A stretch of 64,000 nucleotides of DNA from Thiovibrio frasassiensis (GTDB taxonomy: Bacteria; Desulfobacterota; Desulfobulbia; Desulfobulbales; Desulfurivibrionaceae). Each line of letters opens with the position of its first letter. Within the stretch, counting starts at the first letter, position 1. Where the stretch lies: assembly GCF_029607905.1 (NCBI RefSeq), contig NZ_JAPHEH010000001.1, positions 1,703,530-1,767,529 of the forward strand, written 5' to 3'. The position numbers and the translations under genes are program-made. A model generated the notes under the pieces. It saw nothing but the letters and a program-made list of their open reading frames with translations, had not been told where the DNA came from and searched no databases. Of this stretch, positions 33,067-42,770 are shown one piece after another.

Positions 33067-33819
33067 ATGTGTGATTCCTGCGGCTGCAGTCAGCCGGGAA
33101 ACAGCGTAACCATCACCAGGCCAGGACAGGCCATGCCTGTCCCCGGCTCGGGAGAGTCCGTTCATTCGCACCAGGGCCGGGTTTTGGAGGTGCAGGAGGC
33201 GGTGCTCGGGAAAAACGATGGGATTGCCGTCCATAACCGGGATTTCTTCCAGAAAAGAGGGGTCCTTGCGCTTAATCTGGTCAGTTCTCCCGGCTCCGGC
33301 AAAACAACGATCCTGGAACGGACCATCCGGGAGCTGCCCCAGGGGATCCCCCTCGCAGTAATCGAAGGGGACCAGCAGACCATGCTCGACGCCGAACGGA
33401 TTGCCGCCACCGGGGTGCCCGTGGTTCAGGTGAATACCGGGGCCGGATGCCATCTTGATGCGGAGATGGTGCACCGGGCCCTGCACCAGATGGAGGTGGC
33501 AGCAAACTCTCTGCTCTTTATCGAAAATGTCGGCAATCTGGTCTGTCCGGCCATGTTTGATCTGGGCGAGGCGGCCAAGGTTGTGATCATCAGCGTCACC
33601 GAGGGAGAGGATAAGCCGCTCAAGTATCCGGCCATGTTCGATGCCGCCACGCTGTGTTTGATCAACAAGATCGACCTTCTTCCCTATGTTGATTTTGATC
33701 TGGCCCGTTGCCGGGAATATGGATTGCGGGTGAATCCCCGGCTGGAATTTTTTGAAATCTCAGCCAGGACCGGTGCGGGCATGCCAGCCTGGCTGGCCTG
33801 GCTGCGTCGGCAACTCTGA
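33067..33819 (+). CDS. hypB: Hydrogenase nickel-incorporation GTPase HypB
   Basis: A 250-residue GTPase. The N-terminal MCDSCGC is the high-affinity nickel motif of HypB. The P-loop is SSPGSGKTT, and [22 protein letters not shown] and NKIDLLPY are the other nucleotide- and metal-site blocks, including the Cys-His pair of the second metal site. The linker after the N-terminus has only two His, with no His-rich nickel-storage stretch. AGAGGTG precedes the ATG. hypF follows by 22 bases. Confidence 0.96.
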   Translation: MCDSCGCSQPGNSVTITRPGQAMPVPGSGESVHSHQGRVLEVQEAVLGKNDGIAVHNRDFFQKRGVLALNLVSSPGSGKTTILERTIRELPQGIPLAVIEGDQQTMLDAERIAATGVPVVQVNTGAGCHLDAEMVHRALHQMEVAANSLLFIENVGNLVCPAMFDLGEAAKVVIISVTEGEDKPLKYPAMFDAATLCLINKIDLLPYVDFDLARCREYGLRVNPRLEFFEISARTGAGMPAWLAWLRRQL

Positions 33820-33841
33820 TTCGTGGACGCTTAAGGATTGC

Positions 33842-36109
33842 ATGCCAATTGAGCGCTGGAAGATATCGGTCGGCGGCATTGTCCAGGGCGTCGGTTTCCG
33901 GCCCAATGTGTATCGTCTGGCCACGGAACGCGGGCTGGTCGGCTGTGTGGCCAATACCCCGGAGGGGGTTGCCATCGAGGCGCAGGGCCGGGCTGCGCAG
34001 CTGCAGGATTTTTTGGTTGCCCTGCGGGGGCAAGCGCCCCCTTTGTCCCAGGTCGCCGAGATTGTTTCTATTTCCATCCCCTGTGTCCGGGATAGCGAAT
34101 TTGTTCTCCGCCATTCAGCGCTTTCCGGTCCGGTTTCCACCCTGATCTCGCCGGATGTCGCCGTGTGCGAGGCTTGTCTGGCCGAGTTCTTTGCTCCAGA
34201 TGACCGCCGCTTTCGCTATCCCTTCATCAACTGCACCAACTGCGGCCCCCGCTATACCATCATCGAACGCATTCCCTACGACCGTCCCCATACGACCATG
34301 CGCGATTTTGCCATGTGCGCGACCTGCCAACGGGAATACGATGATCCCGCGAACCGGCGCTTTCATGCCCAACCAAATTGTTGCCCCGACTGCGGTCCGC
34401 AGCTCGTCCTGCTTGATCCGGACGGACAGCCGGTGGCCGAGCGGGATGGGGCACTGTGCGAGGCTGTGCAGCGGCTCGCGGCAGGGGAGATCGTGGCGGT
34501 CAAGGGAATTGGCGGCTTTCATCTGGCCGTGGATGCGGCGAACTCCCAGGCGGTAACCCGTTTGCGGCAGAGGAAGGGTAGGGCGGCCAAGCCTCTGGCG
34601 GTCATGGTGGATGATCTTGCGGCGGCCCGCAGGATCTGTCTGCTGGAGCCCATGGAAGAACACTCCTTGCAAAGTCCGGAACGTCCCATTGTTTTGGCCA
34701 CAAAAAAAGAGGGGCATGGCTTGGCGGAAGAGGTCGCGCCGGGATACGATCAGTTCGGTCTCATGCTGCCCTATGCGCCGCTCCATCATCTTTTGCTGCA
34801 GGGGACGGTGCGGGCGCTGGTGATGACCAGCGGGAATCGCAGCGAAGAGCCGATCTGCATCGAAAACGGCGAAGCGGTCCAGCGGCTGGCCGGGATCGCC
34901 GACTGGTTTCTGCTGCATGACCGGGGGATTCACCTGCCCTGCGATGATTCCCTGGTCGCTCTTCAGGCAGGAACGATCCGTCAAATTAGGCGCAGTCGGG
35001 GTTTTGCCCCGAAACCCATCACCCTTGCCGATACCGGGGGGATGGTTCTCGGGGTGGGAGCGGAACTCAAGAACACCGTCTGTCTGCTCAAGGGAAAGCA
35101 GGCTTTTTGCAGCCAGCACATCGGGGATCTGAAAAATCTGGAGGGTTACCAACTCTTCCAGCAAACTCTCGGTCAGTTGGGAGCACTTTTTGAAATCACT
35201 CCATCCCTGATTGTGCACGATCTCCATCCCCAGTATCTTTCAAGCCGCTGGGCCTTGGAGCAGACGGTGCTGCCCACCATGGGGGTGCAGCACCACCATG
35301 CCCACCTGGTCGCCTGTCTGGCCGAGAATCGGCACCAGGGCCCGGCCATCGGCATTATTCTCGATGGCGCGGGCTACGGGGTGGATCAGGCCATCTGGGG
35401 AGGCGAGGTGCTGCTGGGAGATGCCAGCGGTTATCAGCGATTTGCTGCCCTGGAAGCCCTTCCCCTGCCGGGTGGTGATGCCGCAGTCCAGGCTCCGTGG
35501 CGGACCGGTCTGAGTTATCTCCGCGCTGCCTACGGCGCAGAACTCCCCGAGCTGCCTTTTATGGCGGCGCATGAGGGCGCGCCGATCCTGAGCATGCTGG
35601 AGAAGGGGTTGAACTCCCCTTTGACCAGTAGCTGCGGCAGGCTTTTTGATGCGGTGGCCGCCATGAGCGGGGGCAGGCAGGTTATCCAGTATGAGGCTCA
35701 GGCCGCCATTGAACTGATGCAGACAGCAGGGCAACTCGGCGAGGAGACCTTTCCCTGCGAGGTATACGAAGAAGATGCTATGCTGAAAATATCGGTGCGC
35801 TCTTTGGTCCGGGCGGTGGCGCAAGCGGTGCAGGGCGGGATGGCGCGGCGGGAAATCAGTCGCAGGTTCCATCGTGCTGTGGTTACGGTCTTCACCTCGG
35901 TGGCTGTGGAGGCGCGACGTCGGGAAAATATCAATACCGTTGCCTTGAGCGGCGGCGTTTTTCAGAACAGGTTGCTTCTGGAAGGGATGATTGCCTCTTT
36001 GGGGCGCACCGGGTTCCAGGTGCTGATCCATAAAGAGTTGCCCTGCAATGATGGGTGCATCTCTCTGGGCCAGGCTGTGATTGGTCGCAAGGCGTTGGAA
36101 AAAGGGTGA
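33842..36109 (+). CDS. hypF: Carbamoyltransferase HypF
   Basis: A 755-residue enzyme that makes carbamoyl-AMP from carbamoyl phosphate and passes it to HypE for cyanide-ligand synthesis. Domains in order: acylphosphatase (about 5-95, GIVQGVGFRPNVYRLA); two Cys4 zinc motifs (CEACLAEFF...CTNC and CATCQREY...CPDC); YrdC-like (about 200-385, KGIGGFHLAVDA, LMLPYAPLHHLLL, TSGNRSEEPI); Kae1-like (about 390-755, with HHHAH in MGVQHHHAHL and ALSGGVFQNRLLLE). The ATG at 33842 follows AAGGA; the longer frame from 33752 overlaps hypB. Confidence 0.96.
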   Translation: MPIERWKISVGGIVQGVGFRPNVYRLATERGLVGCVANTPEGVAIEAQGRAAQLQDFLVALRGQAPPLSQVAEIVSISIPCVRDSEFVLRHSALSGPVSTLISPDVAVCEACLAEFFAPDDRRFRYPFINCTNCGPRYTIIERIPYDRPHTTMRDFAMCATCQREYDDPANRRFHAQPNCCPDCGPQLVLLDPDGQPVAERDGALCEAVQRLAAGEIVAVKGIGGFHLAVDAANSQAVTRLRQRKGRAAKPLAVMVDDLAAARRICLLEPMEEHSLQSPERPIVLATKKEGHGLAEEVAPGYDQFGLMLPYAPLHHLLLQGTVRALVMTSGNRSEEPICIENGEAVQRLAGIADWFLLHDRGIHLPCDDSLVALQAGTIRQIRRSRGFAPKPITLADTGGMVLGVGAELKNTVCLLKGKQAFCSQHIGDLKNLEGYQLFQQTLGQLGALFEITPSLIVHDLHPQYLSSRWALEQTVLPTMGVQHHHAHLVACLAENRHQGPAIGIILDGAGYGVDQAIWGGEVLLGDASGYQRFAALEALPLPGGDAAVQAPWRTGLSYLRAAYGAELPELPFMAAHEGAPILSMLEKGLNSPLTSSCGRLFDAVAAMSGGRQVIQYEAQAAIELMQTAGQLGEETFPCEVYEEDAMLKISVRSLVRAVAQAVQGGMARREISRRFHRAVVTVFTSVAVEARRRENINTVALSGGVFQNRLLLEGMIASLGRTGFQVLIHKELPCNDGCISLGQAVIGRKALEKG

Positions 36110-36113
36110 TACT

Positions 36114-36386
36114 ATGTGTTTGGCGATTCCCGGTAGGGTGGTGGAGATATTTCAGGAAAATGGGCTGATTATGGGACATGTGGACTACAGCGGCACGGTC
36201 AACAAGATCTGTCTCGAGTATGTGCCGGAGATTGAAGTGGGCCAGTACACCGTGGTGCATGCCGGCTTTGCCTTGTCGGTGCTCGACGAGGAAGAAGCGC
36301 GGCAGAGCTTTGCGGCCTGGCAGGAATTGGTTCAGGCCGTGGCAGCCCAGGGCACGGATATTTTCGGCAATCCTTTGGAAAAGTGA
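36114..36386 (+). CDS. hypC: Hydrogenase assembly chaperone HypC/HybG
   Basis: A 90-residue chaperone that carries the Fe(CN)2CO unit with HypD to the large subunit. It starts with MCLAIPGRV, whose Cys2 is essential, which fixes the ATG at 36114 (AAAGGG upstream). It starts five bases after hypF. In E. coli the Hyd-2 chaperone is HybG and that of Hyd-3 is HypC; a single copy here probably serves the one hydrogenase in view. Confidence 0.95.
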   Translation: MCLAIPGRVVEIFQENGLIMGHVDYSGTVNKICLEYVPEIEVGQYTVVHAGFALSVLDEEEARQSFAAWQELVQAVAAQGTDIFGNPLEK

Positions 36387-36404
36387 AGAGGTGCTTTTCT
36401 CCCC

Positions 36405-37499
36405 ATGAAATTTGTTGATGAATACCGTGATCCTGCCTTGGCTGGGCAATTGCTAGCGGAAATCCGTCAGACTGTGACTCGCCCTTGGGTGATCATGGAG
36501 ATCTGCGGTGGCCACACCCATGCCATCATGAAAAACGGGCTTGATCAGCTCTTGCCGGCCCAGCTTGAGCTGGTGCATGGGCCGGGATGCCCGGTCTGCG
36601 TGACCCCGGTGGAAACCATCGACCGGGCAGTGGCCATCGCCGCCCGACCTGAGGTGATCTTTACCAGCTTCGGCGATATGCTCCGGGTGCCGGGCAGCGC
36701 TTCCAGTCTGTTCATGGCCAAATCCACCGGGGCTGATGTACGCATGGTCTATTCGCCCCTTGAGGCCGTGGCCTTGGCTCGGCAGCATCCAGAGCGGGAG
36801 GTGGTGTTCTTCGCCGTTGGTTTTGAAACAACGGCACCGGGAAACGGTATGGCTCTGCTGCAGGCCAAGCGGGAAGGGCTGACCAACTTCAGCCTGCTGG
36901 CCAGCCATGTCCTGGTGCCGCCGGCCATCCGCGCCTTGCTCTCTTCGCCCACCAATCGGGTGCAGGGGTATCTGGCTCCGGGCCATGTCTGCACAGTCAT
37001 GGGCTGGCAAGAATACGAGTCGCTTGCCGAGGAATTCCGGGTGCCCATCGTCCCCACCGGTTTTGAACCCGTCGATATCCTTGCCGGTTTGCTCATGGCC
37101 CTCCGTCAGCTTGAGGCGGGGCGGTATGTCGTGGAAAATCAGTACGGTCGTTCGGTGAGCCGGGAAGGTAACCGGGCGGCGCAACGGGTTATGGCTGAGG
37201 TGTTTACGGTGCGTGATCGTGCCTGGCGGGGGATCGGGGTGTTGCCTGCCAGCGGCCTGGTGATCCGGGACGATCTGGCCGGTTATGATGCCGAACGGAA
37301 GTTTGCCGTGGAGAGTATCCGGGTGCGGGAATCGGAGCTGTGCCAGAGCGGCAGTGTGCTGCAGGGTTTGATCAAGCCCGATGGCTGCCCGGCTTTTGGC
37401 CGGGAATGCACCCCGGAACATCCCCTGGGCGCGACCATGGTCTCAGGCGAGGGAGCCTGCGCCGCCTACTACAGATATCACAGGACATCCCATGCATAA
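36405..37499 (+). CDS. hypD: Hydrogenase formation protein HypD
   Basis: A 364-residue [4Fe-4S] protein that is the scaffold for the Fe(CN)2CO group. Conserved blocks are [41 protein letters not shown] and the C-terminal cluster region [22 protein letters not shown]. The ATG at 36405 lies 18 bases past hypC. Its stop overlaps the hypE start by eight bases. Confidence 0.97.
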   Translation: MKFVDEYRDPALAGQLLAEIRQTVTRPWVIMEICGGHTHAIMKNGLDQLLPAQLELVHGPGCPVCVTPVETIDRAVAIAARPEVIFTSFGDMLRVPGSASSLFMAKSTGADVRMVYSPLEAVALARQHPEREVVFFAVGFETTAPGNGMALLQAKREGLTNFSLLASHVLVPPAIRALLSSPTNRVQGYLAPGHVCTVMGWQEYESLAEEFRVPIVPTGFEPVDILAGLLMALRQLEAGRYVVENQYGRSVSREGNRAAQRVMAEVFTVRDRAWRGIGVLPASGLVIRDDLAGYDAERKFAVESIRVRESELCQSGSVLQGLIKPDGCPAFGRECTPEHPLGATMVSGEGACAAYYRYHRTSHA

Positions 37500-38547
37500 T
37501 CTGAATCCGGAAGATTTCAGCTGCCCCCTGCCCATTATGGAATATGAGACGATCCAATTGGCACATGGCAGCGGCGGCCGGCTCTCCGCCGAGCTTGTCA
37601 GCCGGTTGTTTCTGCCGCGCTTCGGCAATGAAACCCTGAACCGGCTGGAGGATCAGGCTGTGGTTGATTTTTCCCAAGGTCGGTTGGCCCTGACCACCGA
37701 TTCCTTTGTGGTTGACCCTCTTTTTTTTCCGGGCGGCGACATCGGCGATCTGGCAATCAACGGAACCGTAAACGATGTCTGTATGAGCGGCGCCACCCCG
37801 CTTTATCTGGCCGCCGCCTTTATCATTGAAGAGGGGTTGCCCTTATCCATTTTGCATCGAGTCCTGCTCTCCATGGAAAATGCGGTAAAAGGTGCCGGGG
37901 TGCAGATCGTGACCGGGGATACCAAGGTGGTCAATCGGGGCTGTTGCGACAAGCTTTTCATCACCACCACCGGGGTGGGCCGGGTGCCTGAAGGGGTGAA
38001 TATCTCCGCCGCGAAACTCGAAGCGGGGGATAAGGTTATTCTCTCCGGGACCATTGCGGACCATGGCATGGCGATTCTGACCTCTCGGGAAGGGCTTTCT
38101 TTTGCTTCACGGGTGCAAAGCGATACTGCCCCCCTGAATGGCTTGGTGGCAGAGATGTTGCGGGTATCTCCCCTTATCCATGCCATGCGTGATCCCACCC
38201 GTGGCGGCTTGGCCACCACGCTCAATGAGTTTGCCGCCTCCTCTCGGGTCGGAATCATGCTGGAGGAAGCGGCTGTGCCGGTGCGACCAGAGGTGCGGGG
38301 GGCCTGCGAGGTCCTCGGTATCGACCCCATGTATGTCGCCAACGAGGGCAAATTGGTGGCCGTTGTCCCGGCTCAAGTTGCCGACAAGATCGTGGCTGCC
38401 ATGCGCAGCCATCCCTTGGGGCGTGAAGCCGTGATTATTGGGGAGGTTGTCGCGGACAAGCAAGGCCTGGTTGTCATGCGTACAACCTTAGGGGCGCAAC
38501 GAATTGTCGATATGCCGGTGGGCGAACAGCTCCCCAGGATTTGCTGA
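37492..38547 (+). CDS. hypE: Hydrogenase expression/formation protein HypE
   Basis: A 351-residue ATP-dependent dehydratase that turns a carbamoylated C-terminal cysteine into thiocyanate, the cyanide source. The N-terminal [10 protein letters not shown] and [22 protein letters not shown] form the nucleotide site, and [15 protein letters not shown] is typical of the PurM-like fold. It ends in PRIC, the obligatory modified Cys. The ATG at 37492 overlaps hypD by eight bases. The hyp run ends here. Confidence 0.97.
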   Translation: MHNLNPEDFSCPLPIMEYETIQLAHGSGGRLSAELVSRLFLPRFGNETLNRLEDQAVVDFSQGRLALTTDSFVVDPLFFPGGDIGDLAINGTVNDVCMSGATPLYLAAAFIIEEGLPLSILHRVLLSMENAVKGAGVQIVTGDTKVVNRGCCDKLFITTTGVGRVPEGVNISAAKLEAGDKVILSGTIADHGMAILTSREGLSFASRVQSDTAPLNGLVAEMLRVSPLIHAMRDPTRGGLATTLNEFAASSRVGIMLEEAAVPVRPEVRGACEVLGIDPMYVANEGKLVAVVPAQVADKIVAAMRSHPLGREAVIIGEVVADKQGLVVMRTTLGAQRIVDMPVGEQLPRIC

Positions 38548-38605
38548 TTTGGGGGAAAGGGGAACAAAACCTAATGAAATAAGGGATTAACGGGAGGCAG
38601 AAAAA

Positions 38606-38704
38606 ATGAAAAAGTTGGATGATATGTTGACTTTTTTTAAAGTAACCAGTTATAAACTTTCAAGAAACAGGATTTCTGTTATCAATTTTTGGAAAGGGAG
38701 GTGA
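38606..38704 (+). CDS. Possible 32-residue ORF (uncertain)
   Basis: An ATG at 38606 with GGGAGGCAG seven bases upstream opens a frame of 32 codons ending at TGA 38702-38704, just before the cytochrome start. The product (MKKLDDMLTFFK... ending in FWKGR) is basic and has no match I know. A good sigma-70 promoter lies inside the frame, so it may be a chance ORF or a leader peptide. Confidence 0.2.
   Translation: MKKLDDMLTFFKVTSYKLSRNRISVINFWKGR
38627..38656 (+). promoter_or_regulatory. Probable sigma-70 promoter of the cytochrome c/porin pair
   Basis: TTGACT (5 of 6), an 18-base spacer, TATAAA (5 of 6), about 50 bases upstream of the cytochrome start. It suggests that these two genes are transcribed independently of hyp. 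Confidence 0.55.
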
Positions 38705-38708
38705 GTTG

Positions 38709-39011
38709 GTGCAGAAGCGAATCGTAACAATGTTGACAGCAATGTCGCTGATGCTTCCCGCGGTCGCCTTAGCGGCCAGCGGAGACGCGCTCTTTTTACA
38801 GAGCTGTGGCGCATGTCACAAAAAGGGAGGCAAGGCGGCTACTGTGAACCCTGCCGACAAGGCCGGCAGTGTGTGGGAAAAATACTTTGCCCGAGGACGT
38901 CATCCTGGTGATATGGGCATGAGTGATGCTGATCTGCAGACGGTGATCAAGTATTTGGTGGCGCATGCAGCCGACAGTGATCAACCGGCAGCCGCGGTCA
39001 TCCCCAAATAA
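38709..39011 (+). CDS. Periplasmic monohaem c-type cytochrome
   Basis: A protein of about 100 residues with a cleavable signal peptide (MLTAMSLMLPAVALAA) and a mature cytochrome c fold of about 75 residues. One haem motif, CGACH, lies near the mature N-terminus. The distal methionine is probably in PGDMGMSDADLQ. It resembles class I cytochrome c. I favour the GTG at 38709, seven bases after GGAGG; the TTG at 38706 is the alternative. It precedes a porin-like barrel by 41 bases and could shuttle electrons in the periplasm. Confidence 0.85.
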   Translation: MQKRIVTMLTAMSLMLPAVALAASGDALFLQSCGACHKKGGKAATVNPADKAGSVWEKYFARGRHPGDMGMSDADLQTVIKYLVAHAADSDQPAAAVIPK

Positions 39012-39052
39012 TGCACTGACGAAAAACGATATTCACTGGGAGGAGGAGAGAA

Positions 39053-40510
39053 GTGAAAAAAATATTATTGACTGCAGGTGCATTACTGGCCTGGACAAGC
39101 TGCGCTGTAGCAGCAGGTGGCCAGACTGTGGCCATCCCGGCTGAGGACTATAAAGCGATCCTGGAGCGTCTGGACACCTTGCAGAAGCGGGTTGACCAGA
39201 TGGAAAAAGCCGAAAGCCCTTCCGGTAAGGCTGCAACCGCGGCCATGCCGAGCAAGCTGGCCAAGGATGTGGAAACCATCTACGATACCTTGGACAAGGT
39301 TGAAACCAAGACGTTGAAAGACCGGATCAACCTGGGTGCCGAGCTGCGGACCAGGGTAGACAGTTTTAAGTTGAAGGATGATAATATCCTTGGCGGTGAC
39401 GGTACTGTTGATCACAATGATAATTACTGGACCAACCGCTTCCGCTTGAACCTTGATTCCGAGATTCAGAAGAACCTGTTGTTCACCGGTCGTCTTGCTG
39501 TGTACAAAAATTTTTCTAACCAAGGTGATACTGCTGGCAATGATGCCAGTCAAGCCCATGTGCCTGGCGACTCCACTGTAAAGCTGGATCGTGCCTATGT
39601 GGACTGGATTCCCGAGGGCATGCCCTTCCCGCTGGCATTGACCTTTGGTCGGCATCCCTCCTCCGAGGGTCCTCCCTCCGAGTTGAAGGAAGATAGGCTA
39701 CGGCAGTCCACCTACCCTTCCCTGCTCTTTGACGGCGAGGCAGATGGCGTGGTGGCCACGGTTGGTTTGGAACGGTATTTGGGTTGGAAGAACTCCGGCA
39801 TCCGTTTTGCCTATGGCAAGGGGTATCAGGATCAGGATACAAATAGCGTGAGTTACGTTGATAACGGGGCCAACCCGTATGATGATATCAATGTCTATGC
39901 CATGTTTTTTGAAACCGAGATCCCTGGCGTACGGGATAGCTTGATGGTATTGAGTGCTCTTCATGCAACAGATATCAACGGCATGAACATCCCCGGAGGG
40001 GACAAGTTAGGCAATATGAGTCTGTACGGTGTCCATGCCCAGGCCAATAATGTTGCGGATTCCGGGTTTGATATCTTCCTTTCCACCGGTATTAATAAAA
40101 CGGACCCAAGTGGAAGGACATTTGTGCACCCGGTAACCGGTGCAGATATTGGGCTCTTGAACAGTGATGGAACAAGCGAGCATACCGGTTGGTCGGTCTA
40201 CACCGGGTTGCGCTACAACATCCCTTACAAGGCTTGGAACAACCCCAAGGTTGGCTTTGAGTACAACCACGGCAGTGAATACTGGGCCAGCTTCACCTGG
40301 GGTCCCTCTGAATTGTACAATAAGCTGGGTACCCGTGGGGATGCCTACGATTTTTACTACATCCAGCCGTTTAATGACAACCTCTTTGGCCGTTTAGGGT
40401 ATACCCATATCAATTACAATTATGGGTCGATGTCTCAGGTGTTTGGCGAGCCTGGTGAATCCAACGCCGAGCTTGATAACGTCTACTTCCTGCTTGACGT
40501 TCGTTTCTAA
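39053..40510 (+). CDS. Outer-membrane porin-like beta-barrel with N-terminal coiled coil (DUF3373-like)
   Basis: A 485-residue protein with a signal peptide (to about residue 21). A coiled coil follows (about 30-75: YKAILERLDTLQKRVDQMEKAE), then a barrel of alternating strands (from about 85), for example NYWTNRFRLNLDSEIQKNLLFTGRLAVYKNF, ending in VYFLLDVRF with a terminal Phe. I think it belongs to the DUF3373 family of porin-like proteins, but the name is tentative. The start is GTG at 39053 behind a very strong GGAGGAGAG. A terminator follows. Co-transcription with the monohaem cytochrome seems likely. Confidence 0.75.
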   Translation: MKKILLTAGALLAWTSCAVAAGGQTVAIPAEDYKAILERLDTLQKRVDQMEKAESPSGKAATAAMPSKLAKDVETIYDTLDKVETKTLKDRINLGAELRTRVDSFKLKDDNILGGDGTVDHNDNYWTNRFRLNLDSEIQKNLLFTGRLAVYKNFSNQGDTAGNDASQAHVPGDSTVKLDRAYVDWIPEGMPFPLALTFGRHPSSEGPPSELKEDRLRQSTYPSLLFDGEADGVVATVGLERYLGWKNSGIRFAYGKGYQDQDTNSVSYVDNGANPYDDINVYAMFFETEIPGVRDSLMVLSALHATDINGMNIPGGDKLGNMSLYGVHAQANNVADSGFDIFLSTGINKTDPSGRTFVHPVTGADIGLLNSDGTSEHTGWSVYTGLRYNIPYKAWNNPKVGFEYNHGSEYWASFTWGPSELYNKLGTRGDAYDFYYIQPFNDNLFGRLGYTHINYNYGSMSQVFGEPGESNAELDNVYFLLDVRF

Positions 40511-40539
40511 AGCGCGAGCAAGACTGGTTGGTTCTTTGA

Positions 40540-40567
40540 GGGTGGCCATTTGGCCACCCTTTTTTTA
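40540..40567 (+). terminator. Rho-independent terminator after the porin gene
   Basis: GGGTGGCCA, TT, TGGCCACCC is a perfect 9-bp stem followed by seven or more T. It lies 29 bases past the stop codon. Confidence 0.9.
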
Positions 40568-40746
40568 TGGTTTTTTCGGGAAGTCAGGGTCTTGGCGCAA
40601 TCGACGCTGCTTGCGTTTGCGCGAGGGAATGAATAGAATGGCAGGACATTATTCAACCCCTTGTGTCACTGTCCCCCGGCAAGCAAATGTCTGTTTTTTC
40701 TCTTGGTTGCACGGTCTGTGGCTATAACTCAGGTAGGAATCCTCGT

Positions 40747-42060
40747 ATGCGTCGTATCCAATGGCTTATCCTTTCCGTTCTTGTCCTGGTTCAGCCCTTA
40801 ATCTTAAGCTGTGCGGTGAATCCTGTCACCGGCAAGTCCGAGTTGGCTTTTTACAGCTTAAGTGAACAGGAAGAGGTCTCCCTTGGCAAAAAAGCCTTTC
40901 CCGAGGCGATCCAGCAGATGCAGGGAGAATACGAGGACCAGCATCTGAAAAAGTATGTCACTGCGGTGGGTATGCGGTTGGTCAAGACCAGCCATCGTCC
41001 GAATCTTCCCTATGCTTTTAAGATCGTCAACGACTCAAGCCCCAACGCCTTTGCCATGCCCGGCGGTAATATCGCCATTACCCGCGGCTTATTGGTTGCC
41101 TTGGAGAGCGAGGGGCAACTCGCCGCGGTGCTGGGGCATGAGCTTGGCCATGTTACGGCCCGGCATTCGGTGCAGAATCTGCAACGGGGCATGCTCCTCA
41201 ATATGGGGATGCTGGTTTTATCCGCTTCGAGCAGCGGCACTTCATACAGCGGAGCTGCCCAACAGGCAGGGCAGTTGGCCGGCTCTATTCTCTCCAGTTC
41301 ATACAGCCGGGAGCAGGAGCGGGAGGCCGATCGGTTGGGCATCGACTATATGGTCAATGCCCAGTACAGCCCTAAAGGAGCGGTGGAGTTGCAGGAATTT
41401 TTAGCCAAGAAAAGTGGTGAGGGAGAAGCACAGTGGCTGCAGGGACTGTTCCGCACCCATCCTTTTTCTCAAGAGAGGATGCGGGATAACCAGTACTATA
41501 TCGACAGCAAATACAGCTGGGCGATGAACAATGAGGCATATGCCTCCGGGGAAGGGGATTTTAAGCGGGCGATGGCATCGTTGATGAAAACCAGCGCGGC
41601 GTACAGTGATTACGATAAGGGCAGGGTAAAAGAACAGGCCAAGGACCTACCCGGAGCCATAGCCCTGTATGGGCAGGCGGTTCACAAAGCTCCGGAGCAG
41701 GCCCTGCTGCAAAATGCCCTGGGAATGGCTCACTTGAAAAATAACAGTCTTGCCGACGCCAAGAAATATCTGACTAAGGCCGTGCAACTCGACGCGGAGT
41801 ATTTCGAGAGCCATTTTGGCCTTGGCGTCCTCTATCTGAAAGAGAACAATCCCGCCTTGGCCAAGGAACATCTGCAAAAAAGCATGAAGCTCATGCCTAC
41901 CCTGGGCAGCGCCTTTTTTCTTGCGGAAAGCTATGAAAAAACAGGGGAGTTGGCAAAGGCTCAGACCTTATACGGTCAAGTGGCAGCGGCGGACTCTCGC
42001 GGCAACCTGGGCAGGGCAGCGGCGGCCAGATATAGAGCCCTTGGTGGGGCGCGCCGTTAG
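40747..42060 (+). CDS. M48-family periplasmic metalloprotease lipoprotein with C-terminal TPRs (BepA-like)
   Basis: A 437-residue protein. The N-terminus has a hydrophobic segment and a lipobox-like LILSC at about residue 20. The protease domain carries HELGH (zinc site) in LAAVLGHELGHVTARHSVQ, with the third ligand in REQEREADRLGIDYM. The C-terminal third has TPR motifs (LQNALGMAHLKNNSLADAKKYLTKAVQLDAEYFESHFGLGVLYLKE). This matches BepA, a quality-control protease for outer-membrane barrel assembly. I chose the ATG at 40747 with AGGTAGGAA upstream. Its stop TAG overlaps the stop of the convergent gene in TTAG. Confidence 0.85.
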   Translation: MRRIQWLILSVLVLVQPLILSCAVNPVTGKSELAFYSLSEQEEVSLGKKAFPEAIQQMQGEYEDQHLKKYVTAVGMRLVKTSHRPNLPYAFKIVNDSSPNAFAMPGGNIAITRGLLVALESEGQLAAVLGHELGHVTARHSVQNLQRGMLLNMGMLVLSASSSGTSYSGAAQQAGQLAGSILSSSYSREQEREADRLGIDYMVNAQYSPKGAVELQEFLAKKSGEGEAQWLQGLFRTHPFSQERMRDNQYYIDSKYSWAMNNEAYASGEGDFKRAMASLMKTSAAYSDYDKGRVKEQAKDLPGAIALYGQAVHKAPEQALLQNALGMAHLKNNSLADAKKYLTKAVQLDAEYFESHFGLGVLYLKENNPALAKEHLQKSMKLMPTLGSAFFLAESYEKTGELAKAQTLYGQVAAADSRGNLGRAAAARYRALGGARR

Positions 42061-42770
42061 TGGACTGTTTTCAGGAACGGCTCGAACAGGTAGCGGAGTT
42101 CTTCCAGCGATTGTTTGATCACATACGGTAGGGCCTTGGCGTACATGTCGAGCAGTACAATGGCATTGACGGACGAGTCTGTTTTTGACCCACTCCGGAC
42201 CCTTTTTGCCATGGCCAGATTGATCTCCTGTATGGTGCGGTAGAGATCCGTCAATTTTTCCAGGTTAAAATCTGCCTGTTCACCCTTGTTTTTCACAAAA
42301 TATTGGGCCAGTAAATAGGTTGCCGCGGCCCGGAAGATGGTCTCCTCTTCGCTGGCCAGCGGTAAATGAAAGCGGGCCATGGGCTTGAAAAATACGGTGT
42401 GCGGGCAGTCGCTTGTCGCGATAACAAGTCCCATCAGGGAGGAGAGCGCCCTTTGCGCCGTGGTTTTTTGGGAAGTTACTCGTTCGGCGGTTGTCACCTG
42501 AAGATCAACGAGATCAAAGGAGAGAAGCTTTTCGCCCCGCTGGACAATGGGGGCAAGGTTGACCGCGACCGGACAGTGGGGGGAGACACCCTCGCTTAAC
42601 GGGCAACTGGCGCACTGGGCGAAGGAGAGCGCCGTCCAGTGGGGCAGGGTGTCTGTGTCGGTACTGGAGATGGTTGCAAGGGTCAGGGGATCGAGGTGGA
42701 TGGTAAACAGCTCTTCGCTGTTGTCCCGCAGGCGGAAGAGGTATTCGATGACCAGTGGCTGCGGTTGCAT
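42057..42770 (-). CDS. Conserved hypothetical protein with Cys cluster
   Basis: A 237-residue protein with no signal peptide. Residues near 45-65 read LPHWTALSFAQCASCPLSEGVSPHC, a Cys group (CXXC plus a later Cys) that may bind metal. The rest is a mixed helical domain. I recognise the Trp-x2-Leu-x-Phe-x-x-C-x-x-C-P-L pattern as conserved in uncharacterised proteins, but I cannot give a function. Its stop overlaps the M48 gene in TTAG. Upstream is a 378-base intergenic region. Confidence 0.65.
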   Translation of the reverse strand: MQPQPLVIEYLFRLRDNSEELFTIHLDPLTLATISSTDTDTLPHWTALSFAQCASCPLSEGVSPHCPVAVNLAPIVQRGEKLLSFDLVDLQVTTAERVTSQKTTAQRALSSLMGLVIATSDCPHTVFFKPMARFHLPLASEEETIFRAAATYLLAQYFVKNKGEQADFNLEKLTDLYRTIQEINLAMAKRVRSGSKTDSSVNAIVLLDMYAKALPYVIKQSLEELRYLFEPFLKTVH

